DNA of 64,000 nt from Cellvibrionaceae bacterium (GCA_024707385.1 JANPZW010000013.1:248001-312000); one strand, 5' to 3'; positions 30,558-40,496 are shown, counted from the stretch's first letter. The notes: generated from the sequence alone by a model not told the origin. Translations and numbers: made by a program.

Positions 30558-31036
30558 GCTTTATCCTTTTGACTGAAGTCACTGTTTAGGCTGGTGTTGT
30601 CCCTATCACCTATATGCTTTTCTACTAGCGGAAACGTGATACCCCATTCAACGGCTAAATGCGGAAGATTGGTCATATTTACGCGGCGATTCATTAAGCC
30701 ATCACATACCCCACACAGACCCATCAAGTTTCCGATCTTGGCGGTTACCGGCTTTAACTCCACTAGATCCTCAACGGGCTTTCGGGGCACCCTACATCGC
30801 AGGCAATACATCTCACCCGCTGAGCATTTGTGCTTATTGGTCAAACGAAGTTGCCCCAAAAAGGCCGACAGCTCCCGCCCCAAAATCAACATCGGTCGCT
30901 TTCCATCACACACAGGTAACCCCTGCTTCACCCATTGTCGAACGGTGTTTTTATGGACACCGTACAAACTAGCGACTTCTTCCACTGTGTAGCTACGATG
31001 AATCTTGGCCAGCCTTGGATTTGGCCGCTTACTCAC
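30554..31036 (-). CDS. HTH domain protein with Cys-rich centre, associated with integrase
   Basis: YTVEEVASLYGVHKNTVRQWVKQGLPVCDGKRPMLILGRELSAFL; CLRCRVPRKP...CGVCDGLMNRRVN; 4-nt overlap with integrase. Confidence 0.7.
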   Translation of the reverse strand: MSKRPNPRLAKIHRSYTVEEVASLYGVHKNTVRQWVKQGLPVCDGKRPMLILGRELSAFLGQLRLTNKHKCSAGEMYCLRCRVPRKPVEDLVELKPVTAKIGNLMGLCGVCDGLMNRRVNMTNLPHLAVEWGITFPLVEKHIGDRDNTSLNSDFSQKDKA

Positions 31037-31275
31037 CGGGAGTGCTTCCGCTCAGCTTCTAAGTTTTTCACCAGCCCGCGAATTTCATCGTCGGATCTAC
31101 CGGCAATTCGTGCCGCATTGAGGGCGGTGATTTCAGCTGCTGGCCAGCCGACAGATCGCCCGCCCAGTGAGACGGGTTTCGTCCATAAGCCTTGGGTTAT
31201 TCGTAGATAAAGCGTGGAGCGAGAAAGCCCACTTTGGGCTTTTACATCGGGTAAACGTAGGATGGTCTTAGGCAT
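31033..31275 (-). CDS. AlpA-family regulatory protein
   Basis: MPKTILRLPDVKAQSGLSRSTLYLRITQGLWTKPVSLGGRSVGWPAAEITALNAARIAG; start chosen at MPKT. Confidence 0.9.
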   Translation of the reverse strand: MPKTILRLPDVKAQSGLSRSTLYLRITQGLWTKPVSLGGRSVGWPAAEITALNAARIAGRSDDEIRGLVKNLEAERKHSR

Positions 31276-31385
31276 GTTTGCACCCCTGTGGGCGTTGTTG
31301 AACATGCAGCCATTTTTATGAAAGGTAGGTAGGAAATGGCCGAATTCGGTTTATGTCATTCCGAATTCGGGTTTGCGTGGCGTCA

Positions 31386-32333
31386 TTATTGATACAGATC
31401 TTTAACCTGCTTGAGGATCTTGCGGATCGTGTCCTCTCCTAATGGCTTGCCTAAATTCTCAGCGCTGGCAGCCAGGGAAGAAGCAATTCCTCTCTGGCTG
31501 TAGTCATACCCTGCCTTATTACACAAAGCTGCAATCAGTGTCAGTAGAGAGTTCCGCTCTTTAGTGGTGATAGGCTTGTCGTGTTTGGGGGTGGCGTTAA
31601 TCCGATCAAGAAAGTCAGCAATGGCGGTCATCCTGACCACATACACCCCGTCCGTGGGCAGTCCGCCAGCAGGATAAAAATCATTTGTCCTCGGTGCCGC
31701 TTTCTTTTTATTCAAATACTCTTGCCTCTCTTCCTTATACTTCATCCGCTGCTTTTCCACTTCGGATGAGGGAAGTTTATTGACCTGAATCGAGAGTTCC
31801 AGTTTTTGCCCGTATGCCAATGAGCCAGGACAGAACTCATTCTGCTCCCAGCTCTCCACCAACCGGCAGACCTCGTCACCTCTCCTTAAAAAGGTTCCTG
31901 CCAGATTGGTTAAGGTAATTTCGGGTCCACTGGTCAGCGCTTGATATATGTGCTCTACATCCAAGCACTCGCTGGCGACCATCATCAAGTCCCACACACC
32001 ATCAATCGGTACGGCATTGTCGTCCCAGTCAATAATCTGATCATCGCCTATCACATCGCCAGCGATAACCACCTTAGGCTCCCCCTCAGTACCGCCCATC
32101 TCATGCCCACGGATAACACCCGTATAAATAATCTTTCTCGCGTCCTCAAAGCTCGAAATCCTTCCGAGATTACCGTGTGCTTTATTTGGGAAATGCATTG
32201 AAAGGGTCAAATGACCGTCCAACGCCAATCGAAAAATATCGGAAGCAGCAACCTCTTCTCCAAGGGTGGAGGTTAAATATTTTGCCGTTTCCTCGATGGT
32301 TAACCATTGTTTGAGCTTCAGCAATTTGCTCAT
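31386..32333 (-). CDS. hypothetical protein with N-terminal HTH-like segment (genomic-island type)
   Basis: LTIEETAKYLTSTLGEEVAASDIFRLALDGHLTLSM; 315 aa intact ORF. Confidence 0.6.
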   Translation of the reverse strand: MSKLLKLKQWLTIEETAKYLTSTLGEEVAASDIFRLALDGHLTLSMHFPNKAHGNLGRISSFEDARKIIYTGVIRGHEMGGTEGEPKVVIAGDVIGDDQIIDWDDNAVPIDGVWDLMMVASECLDVEHIYQALTSGPEITLTNLAGTFLRRGDEVCRLVESWEQNEFCPGSLAYGQKLELSIQVNKLPSSEVEKQRMKYKEERQEYLNKKKAAPRTNDFYPAGGLPTDGVYVVRMTAIADFLDRINATPKHDKPITTKERNSLLTLIAALCNKAGYDYSQRGIASSLAASAENLGKPLGEDTIRKILKQVKDLYQ

Positions 32334-32364
32334 GCCTAGATTCCCTGAGACGTTATCGGATGTT

Positions 32365-34915
32365 TTACTCTCTTATTTTTTTTGCTTTTTTGGCCTTTTC
32401 CATAGGCAATAAGCTGATGTATTTCTGATAAAGCTCAAATAGAAAGGCCACCCTTTCCGCTTCAGTTTTAAAGTTGGTCTTGCCATAGGCGCCATCCACA
32501 GTTTTATCCAAAGCTTGGTGAGCCTTTAACAGCACAGGCGGCATGGTGAGAGGGTCATATAAATCTGCTAATGAGGCGCCGGGAAATTGTGCCCTCGCGT
32601 CTAGCACTCGCTGTGCGGCAGCCTCTATCGATTGCTTTTGTTTGGCGGTAGGGGTTTCTGGCCAAGGGAAGTTATTGTAGACAATGCCTACCGAGTAACG
32701 GTAATCACTCTTCAAGCGGCCACAAACTGTTCTCATCCAAGAATTGTGCATAACTGAGGACAGCAAACCGAAATCGAATAAAGTAGCATCGGGCACAATC
32801 TTTACTAGGTTGCTGCAAAGCGTGTCCGGCTCTTCAAACCCGACAGGAAGGTAATGTCTACGCTCCGAAGACACTTCAGGAATAACCAGATAATTATTCC
32901 TAGGCATATTTTCAACATGAAATCGAGTAGGCGTTGCAGCCAGCTTTTGCGTAGGCACACTTTCACTAGCCAACCGCACTTTCCGAACAGCCTCAATCCG
33001 TTTCATAGACTCAGGCATAGCTTTCAACTGGGCTGGTGAACAATCCCCCAACCACAAACAATAACGATGGTAGCCATTCAGAAATTCATCCGCCCCTAAC
33101 CAGCGTCGAAAGAAAGGGGCTGCCTGAGGCTCTATTTGAAGAAACGCATTTTTTTCATCTGAAGTAAAAAAGATAGTGACCGCCATCAATCGGCTTGTTC
33201 CCAATACCTATTTGAGGCACCCGGCAAATCGGCTTTTTACGACTAGACAATAAAATGTCCGGCGCATCCAATAGATAGGGATTAATATTCCTAGCTTGCA
33301 AGACATGGGCCTCGCCTTTGATGTTCTCATATTCAAATAGCGACTTATTAGCAATATCAATAGAAGCGAACCCTACAATAACGCAATGAACAGCAGCCTT
33401 GCCCCGCGCTTCGTTACTCCAGAAAAATGTGCGATGCGCAAAAAATATCCTGATCCCTTGTGCTAACATCCAGCCCCACAAGATACCGACTTGCTCCCCC
33501 TGGCATATCGAATTAGTGGATACATAAGCGCAGCGAATTGGGCTGTTGGTGATCATTTCCGCTGCTTTCACGTACCAAGCGGCAACAAAATCCAGCAACC
33601 CCGCGTTTTTAATCCCCCCTAGCACCAACGACAAATCCTGCCTTTGCTTCTCGTTTAATAACTTAGCGCCGATAAAAGGCGGATTCCCCATAATGTAGCT
33701 TAGTCGTGCTGCCGGGATTACTTCGTTCCAATCCATACGTAAAGCATTGGCACAAACGATAGTGCTGGAGGAGCGCAAAGGTATCCGCGCAAAGTAAGCT
33801 CCAAACTCTTCCGACACTTGCAAGTTCATTTGGTGGTCCATTAGCCACAGCGCAACCTGCGCAATCTGAGCAGGGAACTCTTCGATCTCTATCCCGTAAA
33901 ATTGGTCTACATCCACCTGAATCAGGCTGTTAACATCCAGCGCTAACTGCTGTTCATTGACCCGTGCCGTACGTAAAACCTCTAGTTCCAGCAATCGTAG
34001 TTCGCGATAGGCAATGACAAGAAAGTTGCCACAACCGCAGGCAGGGTCAAGAAAAGTGAGCTTCCGCAACTTGGTGTGGAATTCAAGAAGCTTATTTTTG
34101 TTCGTCTTGGACTTCTCAAACTCCACCCATAGCTGATCCAGAAACAAAGGCTTAATAAGTTTGAGGATGTTTTTCTCGCTGGTGTAATGCGCGCCCAGAT
34201 TCCGACGGGCTTTCTTGTCCATGATCGACTGAAACAGTGAACCAAAAATGGCAGGGGAAATCCGGCTCCAATCTAATGCGCAGCAGTCCAGCAATGCTTG
34301 GCGCATCGCCTTGTCAAAGCTGGCGGTGGGTAACATTTCTTCAAAAAGCCGGCCATTGATGTAGGGAAAAGCCGCCAGCTGTTCATCCAGGTTCCTAAAA
34401 CGCTTTTCGTCCGAGGTATTCAACACCTGAAATAGCGTAGTGATGTGGTGAGCCAGATCGCTGCCATCCTCACTGGTCCGCAGCTCCAAATATTCCTGAA
34501 ATTGCTGGCGCTCAAAGATGCCCGTATCTTCGGCAAACAGGCAGAACAACAAACGGACAAGATACACTTCCAACACATGGCCTTCATAACCCACTGCTTT
34601 CATCTCATCATGCAGCTTCCCCATGCGCTCGGCTGCCTTGATGTTGACCGGGTCTTGCTCCTTGATCTTGTGGGTTTGGTAACCAGCAATAAAGCCGAAC
34701 AGTTTGATATTCTTGTGTAGGTCTCTCAGCGGAAATTCGTAGGTTTCGCCCTCTTCGAGATCGTACAAACGGAAACTGGCGAAGTCAGACACGAGCACGT
34801 ATTTCGGCAGATCTCGCTCCTTAATACCCGGAAAGTAATCGAGCGCCTGCGTATACGCCAAATTCAGGTTCTTGCCGCGTGATTTATGTTCCACCAACAA
34901 AACACCCTTCCAAAA
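32365..34915 (-). pseudogene. MmeI-like fused restriction-modification protein, main part (MTase, TRD, C-terminal); one frameshift near 33155-33180; separated from its N-terminus by the IS
   Basis: FWKGVLLVEHKSRGKNLNLAYTQALDYF (ExK); FLDPACGCGNFLVIAY (motif I); YIMGNPPFIGA (motif IV). Confidence 0.85.
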
Positions 34916-34919
34916 CAGG
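34916..34919. repeat. IS target-site duplication CAGG (left copy)
   Basis: identical to 36172-36175; removing the IS plus one copy restores GFIDLFWKGVLL in frame. Confidence 0.85.
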
Positions 34920-34952
34920 GGAATCTCCCCCGCTTTTGCACACACCCATTTG

Positions 34953-35759
34953 TTAAGCCAACTTGCATTCATATTGTTCAGGCGTGATGTAGCCTATCGA
35001 TGAATGAATGCGGCGGTGATTATAGAAATTCACATATTCCGACATAACCGCCCAAAGTTCATCTTTTGTCTTAAACTCTTCCCTACCATGAATTCTCTCC
35101 GCTTTAAAATTCGCGAAGAATGATTCCATATGCGCATTGTCATTCATCCGTCTCGGACGGTTCATGCTTTGGATAACTCCTCGCTTTGCTAAACGCTCCG
35201 AGAAATAAAACGCCCGATACTCAATGCCACGGTCTGTGTGAAAAATAAGTCCTGCAGCCGGCTTTCGGATTCTCAGTGCTTGGTGCATAACTCGCCAAGT
35301 CAATTCCGCCGTTCTTCGCTCTGCCATGCCCCAGCTGATTACCCGCCGACTGTATTTATCCAGCACAACCGCCACGTAATGCCACTCGCCGCCAACCTTA
35401 ATATAAGTAATATCACCTACCCATACTTTGTTTGGCTCAGCAGCCAATGTGTCCAATTCCCGATTCGGCACACTCCGGATGAAGTGACACAGCCCTGGCA
35501 TCTTCCGGTAGATCTGCGCCCTGCGGGCGATAAGCCCGTTTTCCTGCATGATTCTGGCAACTCGCTTCTTCGCGATTCGGTAACCCTGGCTTCGCATTCG
35601 CTCGGTAATCTTAGGGCTTCCATAAACCCCGCCTGACTCTTTGAAGTGGTGCAGAATCACATCGTAGAGAGCTTCATCTTCCAGTTCGCGAACACTGGTG
35701 CCTCTACGTCTCCAGGAGTTATAACCATCCCGCGTGACGTCATAGAGCCTGCACATCAT
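34953..35759 (-). CDS. IS3-family transposase OrfB (rve/DDE domain)
   Basis: VWVGDITYIKVGGEWHYVAVVLDKYSRRVIS; LIFHTDRGIEY; DNAHMESFFANFKAE; YNHRRIHSSIGYITPEQY. Confidence 0.96.
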   Translation of the reverse strand: MMCRLYDVTRDGYNSWRRRGTSVRELEDEALYDVILHHFKESGGVYGSPKITERMRSQGYRIAKKRVARIMQENGLIARRAQIYRKMPGLCHFIRSVPNRELDTLAAEPNKVWVGDITYIKVGGEWHYVAVVLDKYSRRVISWGMAERRTAELTWRVMHQALRIRKPAAGLIFHTDRGIEYRAFYFSERLAKRGVIQSMNRPRRMNDNAHMESFFANFKAERIHGREEFKTKDELWAVMSEYVNFYNHRRIHSSIGYITPEQYECKLA

Positions 35760-35817
35760 AGCGACGCTGTAATCGGTCCGATTCTTGTCTATGAATTCGA
35801 AGATCTCCCTCTTCGTT

Positions 35818-36117
35818 CTAAAGAGAATTGGATGGCTTTTTTAAAAGGTCATGCTCCTGCTTAAGCAGGTTATGTTCTCGCTCCAGCTTCTGAAGGCGCT
35901 TCAACTCTGCACGCATCTTTGGTTCGATCTCTATATCTTTCTTCTTCACCATAAGCTGGCCCCTTCGAGTTTCCAGTCGCCAGCGGTAAAGCATCACAGG
36001 ATGAATGCAAAGAGCATCAGCAACATCCGTCGCTTTGACACCCACAATATTCGTTAAAGCAACCGCCGTCGCCTTAAATTGGTCGTTGTAGTAATTGTAG
36101 TGCTTTCTTCGTGTCAT
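35818..36117 (-). CDS. IS3-family transposase OrfA (HTH)
   Basis: MTRRKHYNYYNDQFKATAVALTNIVGVKATDVADALCIHPVMLYRWR. Confidence 0.93.
   Translation of the reverse strand: MTRRKHYNYYNDQFKATAVALTNIVGVKATDVADALCIHPVMLYRWRLETRRGQLMVKKKDIEIEPKMRAELKRLQKLEREHNLLKQEHDLLKKPSNSL
35836..35842 (-). promoter_or_regulatory. A6G slippery heptamer for programmed -1 frameshifting (OrfAB)
   Basis: minus-strand ttAAAAAAGcc near the end of orfA; OrfB frame open upstream (KAIQFSLERREIFEFIDKNRTDYSVA). Confidence 0.7.
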
Positions 36118-36162
36118 TCGACACCTCCAACTTAGTTAAGTGAAGGTGTGTGCATTATCGGG

Positions 36163-36369
36163 TCAAGTCTCCAGGTCGATAAACCCCTGTTTGTTAGCCA
36201 ACTTCTTTACTGGCTCCTCGAAACTAGCAACGCGCTTGCGCGATATACCAAATATGTTGAAAAAGCCGTCCCAGAAGCTCTTCGCTTCCGCGTGCTCGGA
36301 GCATTCGTCTCCCCATTCTTTACTGAACGCAAGAGAGCGGCTTTTGATCTCATTCCAAGATAAGGGCAT
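36163..36369 (-). pseudogene. N-terminal fragment of the MmeI-like restriction-modification gene, truncated by the IS
   Basis: MPLSWNEIKSRSLAFSKEWGDECSEHAEAKSFWDGFFNIFGISRKRVASFEEPVKKLANKQGFIDL, then IS. Confidence 0.85.
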
Positions 36370-36399
36370 ATATGTTCCTTTGTAGGCATGTTTTTATTG

Positions 36400-37603
36400 T
36401 TATGAGGCTTTGAGGGAATCCAGGTAATCTGCCCAAGATTGCATCATCTGCTTACGCTCAGCCAAGTGTTTGGTGCGATTGTATGCCCTACCGTTTGCGT
36501 CTCTTACGGCATGAGCTAACTGTTGCTCGATATAGTCAACCCGAAACCCTAGCACTTCATCCAGCATGGTTCTGGCTGTTGCCCTGAATCCGTGCGGAGT
36601 TACTTGGTCGCTGTTATAGCCCAGTGTTCTCAATGCTGCCAGCACACCATTTTCAGAAAGTGGACGCCCGCCACGGCGAGCACTGGGAAACACGTATTTG
36701 CCGTCGCCCGTCAGTGGTTGCAACTCACGCAAAATACTTAATGCCTGCCGAGATAAGGGAACAACGTGGGACAGCCGCATCTTCATTTTTTCTGCAGGTA
36801 TCTCCCAGCATTCCTGCTGCCAGTCAATCTCTGCCCATTCCATATGGCGAATTTCACCGGGCCTTTGAAACAAAAGTGGAGTTATTGCTAGCGCTGCTTT
36901 GACTTCCGGGGTGCCTATATAGCCATCCATTGCCGTCAAGAGCCTTCCCAACTCGCCAGGATTGGTTATCGCTGCACGATGTCGAGGCTTTTTAACAACT
37001 AATGCCCCTCTTAAATCCTGCGAAACGTCACGCTCCGCCCGACCAGTAGCAACTGCATAGCGGAGCACCTGCCCCACAACTCGCTTTGCTCTATTAGCCG
37101 TTTCATGCAAGCCGTCCGCCTCAATGCGGCGAAGCGTGGACAATATTTGAACAGGCGAAAATCTCGGCGACCGAGACTCCGCCAATAGAAGGATTGAGCT
37201 TTTTATCAAGTATCCAGGAAAGTTTTTCGAGAGTTACCGGTGCAGCGCCTTCATTGCGTCTTTTCTCCACAAGTTCCTTTGCAATCAACGCGAATGTACT
37301 AGCAACCGAAGCATGTTTAGCGAGCTTAGCCTGCTTTTTTAATTCTCCGGGATCATTACCTTCGGCTAGCTCAGCTTTTGCCACGCGCGCTTTTTCCCTT
37401 GCTGTAGCCAGTGTGATAGTAGGATATACCCCTAAAGCTAAACGCTTTTCCTTGCCTGCATACCGGTACTTTAACCTCCAGTATTTCGAGCCTGCGGAAC
37501 TCACCTCAAGGTACATACCTCCACCGTCAACCAGCCGGTATGGTTTGTCTTTTGGTTTGGCCTGCCTGATCGCCGCCTCTGTGAGTTTGCAATTCCCTGC
37601 CAT
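36400..37603 (-). CDS. tyrosine-type integrase, P4/DUF4102 family; one frameshift near 37130-37160
   Basis: KLTEAAIRQAKPKDKPYRLVDGGGMYLEVSSAGSKYWRLKYRYAGKEKRLALGVYP; LLFQRPGEIRHMEWAEID; TPHGFRATARTMLDE. Confidence 0.93.
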
Positions 37604-37701
37604 TATGCCCCCTCGCCCATTTCAATATGCCCCCCATTGTGCCCCCGCGATACGTGAGCTGCAATAGGACAACCTAGGACACCACAGGAACAGAAGACAT
37701 A

Positions 37702-37728
37702 AAAAAAACCCGCATTTACGCGGGTTTA
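37702..37728 (-). terminator. terminator inside the island, immediately downstream of tRNA-Leu
   Basis: aaacccgc-attta-cgcgggttt stem with 8-T minus-strand tract. Confidence 0.75.
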
Positions 37729-37760
37729 TGGACGATGCCGGAATGCATCGGTTTTATATA

Positions 37761-37784
37761 TGGTGCCCAAGGCCGGACTCGAAC
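37761..37784. repeat. island-end direct repeat within the intact tRNA-Leu 3' end
   Basis: tggtgcccaaggccggactcgaac. Confidence 0.9.
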
Positions 37785-37845
37785 CGGCACAGCTTACGCC
37801 ACTACCCCCTCAAGATAGCGTGTCTACCAATTCCACCACTTGGGC
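37761..37845 (-). tRNA. tRNA-Leu (GAG)
   Basis: 85 nt class II tRNA, loop ttGAGgg, ends in ACCA. Confidence 0.95.
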
Positions 37846-37876
37846 AAAAAAGCAAAACGATTACAAATAAAACAAC

Positions 37877-38239
37877 TTATTCAGCAGTTGGTACTTCATC
37901 CGCTGCATCAGCAGGCGCGTCCGGCACCTCTTCCGAAGACACTGGCGCAACAGCAGGAACTTCGGACACATTCTCCAGCTCTGGAATCAGCACATCATCC
38001 ACGTCGACACTGTTTTTTGCCATCACAGCCAAAACAAAGCTGGTGACGAAAAAGACAGCGACCAGTATCGCAGTCAGGCGGGAAAAGAAATTCCCGGAGC
38101 CAACAGAACCGAATACCGTCTGTGATGCGCCAGCACCAAAGGAGGCGCCCATTTCCGCACCCTTACCTTGTTGCAGCATGATCAAGCCGACGATAACCAG
38201 CGCAACAATAACGTGTATAACCAGCAGAATACTTTCCAT
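37877..38239 (-). CDS. secG: preprotein translocase subunit SecG
   Basis: MESILLVIHVIVALVIVGLIMLQQGKGAEMGASFGAGASQTVFGSVGSGNFFSRLTAILVAVFF. Confidence 0.96.
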   Translation of the reverse strand: MESILLVIHVIVALVIVGLIMLQQGKGAEMGASFGAGASQTVFGSVGSGNFFSRLTAILVAVFFVTSFVLAVMAKNSVDVDDVLIPELENVSEVPAVAPVSSEEVPDAPADAADEVPTAE

Positions 38240-38262
38240 TCTCGAGTCTCTTACCAGAAATG

Positions 38263-39003
38263 CTATTCAGCAGCCCGGCATATTTCTAGAAAATCATTGG
38301 CCCGCAAAGCAGCGCCCCCAACCAGAGCCCCGTCTATATCTGGCATTTCAAACATTGCCCGGGCGTTCTGTGGCGTCACACTGCCGCCGTATACAATTCG
38401 TGTTACCGCACCGGCCGGACCCAACCGATCACGAATAAATTCATGCACCTGCTGCGCCTGCTGCGGCGAGGCGATTTTTCCGGTGCCCACCGCCCAGAGC
38501 GGTTCGTAGGCTATGACGCCACGTGCTATCCGGTCATAACTACAATAATCAGCTACTGCTTTTATCTGCCGGTCGATCACGTCGAGGGTAACACCCTGTT
38601 CGCGCTCTTTCGCACTCTCGCCGACACACAATATCGGCACCAAGCGCGCATCCTGAGCAGACTCAAACTTGCGCGCGATAAGCTCATTTGTTTCCGCGTA
38701 CCAACGCCGGCGCTCTGAGTGTCCGACTATCGCGTAGTGACACCCCAGATCGTGCAGCATCGCGGCGGAAACTTCGCCCGTATAAGCGCCTTCAACAAAG
38801 GGGCTGACATCCTGGGCGCCTAATCCAATATTGGAATATCCGAGCGCTCGACTGGCCATATCGACGTGAAGATAAGAGGGGCATATCACCACCTCCGCCC
38901 TGTGCACACCAACCCATCCCGCCATCAGCTCGCGCAGCAATTCTGAAACAAACTGCTGGTCGCCGTGTAATTTCCAATTACCTATAACGATTGGGCGTCG
39001 CAT
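38263..39003 (-). CDS. tpiA: triosephosphate isomerase
   Basis: RRPIVIGNWKLHG; YAIVGHSERR; AYEPLWAVGTG. Confidence 0.97.
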   Translation of the reverse strand: MRRPIVIGNWKLHGDQQFVSELLRELMAGWVGVHRAEVVICPSYLHVDMASRALGYSNIGLGAQDVSPFVEGAYTGEVSAAMLHDLGCHYAIVGHSERRRWYAETNELIARKFESAQDARLVPILCVGESAKEREQGVTLDVIDRQIKAVADYCSYDRIARGVIAYEPLWAVGTGKIASPQQAQQVHEFIRDRLGPAGAVTRIVYGGSVTPQNARAMFEMPDIDGALVGGAALRANDFLEICRAAE

Positions 39004-39142
39004 AACGATTCTCGGAGTCTGTCTCAGAATCTGTGAGCATCATCTGAATGCGACTTCATTTAGCCCTCGGCGAAACGGGCGCAAATGGTATCCGAGAATA
39101 AAGGCGGTGACAATGCCCGCCATGCAGTTATTTGGCAGCATC

Positions 39143-40496
39143 TCATGCCGCGGAGCCAATGGCCTCTCCAACAGCGCCGGCAAGCTCCGCTGCAAGGTCG
39201 CGAACCAGGTTGGCGGAAGGGCCTTCCACCATAACGCGAATCACGGGTTCAGTGCCGGAAGCGCGCAGCAGAACACGTCCGCGCCCGTCCAGCTTTTCCT
39301 CCGCTCGAGCAACCGCCGCCTGGATCGCATCGTGATGATTCAGATCCACTTTTACAGCGACTGGAACATTAACCATGCACTGCGGGGTTTTGCTGAAGCC
39401 TCTGCGCATTGCCGCCAGGGATTTGCCGGATTTCTGTAGCGCGCGCAGCACCTGAAGCGCGGAAATAATGCCGTCTCCTGTGGTGGTGGCGTCACCGCAG
39501 ACGATATGGCCTGACGACTCACCTCCCAAGGACCAATCGCGCTCTTTCATCATTTCCAGCACATAGCGATCGCCGACTTTGGCGCGGGCGAATGGGATTC
39601 CCATATCCCGGAGCGCAATTTCGAAGCCGAAGTTAGTCATGAGCGTGCCGACCACCCCGGTGCAACCCCCGTCTGAGGAGTGCTTATGAGTGGCAATGAT
39701 GTAGAGCAACTCGTCTCCGTCCACCTCTTCTCCCGCATGGTCGACAAAAATAACCCGGTCGCCATCCCCATCAAAGGCAATCCCCAGATCTGCTTTTTTC
39801 CGCCAGCACACGCTCTTGCAGCGCTTTTACATCTGTTGAGCCGCAATGTTTATTGATATTGACCCCGTCCGGGGTAACACCCAGCACTGACACGGTTGCG
39901 CCAAGCTCACGAAATACTTCCGGCGCGACTTTATAGGTCGCACCGTTGGCGCAATCCACAACCATATTCAGACCGGCGAAAGAGGTACCCCAAGGCAGGC
40001 TGCCTTTGCAGAATTCGATATAGCGCCCTTCCGCGTCACTGATACGGCGCGCCTTGCCCAATCGGGCTGCAGTGACCATCGGCTGATCGAGCTGCGCCTC
40101 TATGGCCAATTCCATCTCGTCACTCAATTTGCCGCCGTCGGTGCTGAAAAGTTTGATGCCGTTGTCCATGTACGGGTTGTGTGATGCACTGATGACAATA
40201 CCGGCGCGTGCTTGAAAGGTGCGGGTCAGATAGGCGATCGCAGGTGTTGGCATAGGACCGAGCAGCCCCACATCCACGCCGGCACTGATCAAACCCGCCT
40301 CCAGAGCGGATTCAAACATATAGCCCGAAATACGCGTGTCCTTGCCGATAAGTACCATCGGCGCCTTGTCCTGCTGGCGCTCATTCGCCAACACCTGCCC
40401 AACAGCCCAGCCGAGATGCAGAAAAAAATCCGGCGTGATGGGGGCCTGCCCCACCCGTCCGCGAATGCCGTCGGTTCCGAAATATTTACGCGCCAT
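39143..40496 (-). CDS. glmM: phosphoglucosamine mutase, one frameshift near 39790-39800
   Basis: [56 protein letters not shown]. Confidence 0.96.

Larger units (their letters stand above)
34920..36171 (-). mobile_element. IS3-family insertion sequence, 1252 bp
   Basis: two ORFs, DDE transposase, imperfect terminal inverted repeats sharing TGCACACACC, 4-bp TSD. Confidence 0.92.
26456..37784. mobile_element. ~11.3 kb genomic island integrated in tRNA-Leu(GAG)
   Basis: tRNA 3'-end direct repeats, tRNA-adjacent tyrosine integrase, accessory gene content, nested IS. Confidence 0.92.

Noticed and set aside
36148-36363. Plus-strand ORFs 36140-36385 and 36148-36363 as island genes
   Set aside because: Antisense to the N-terminus of the MmeI-like gene, which has clear family sequence.
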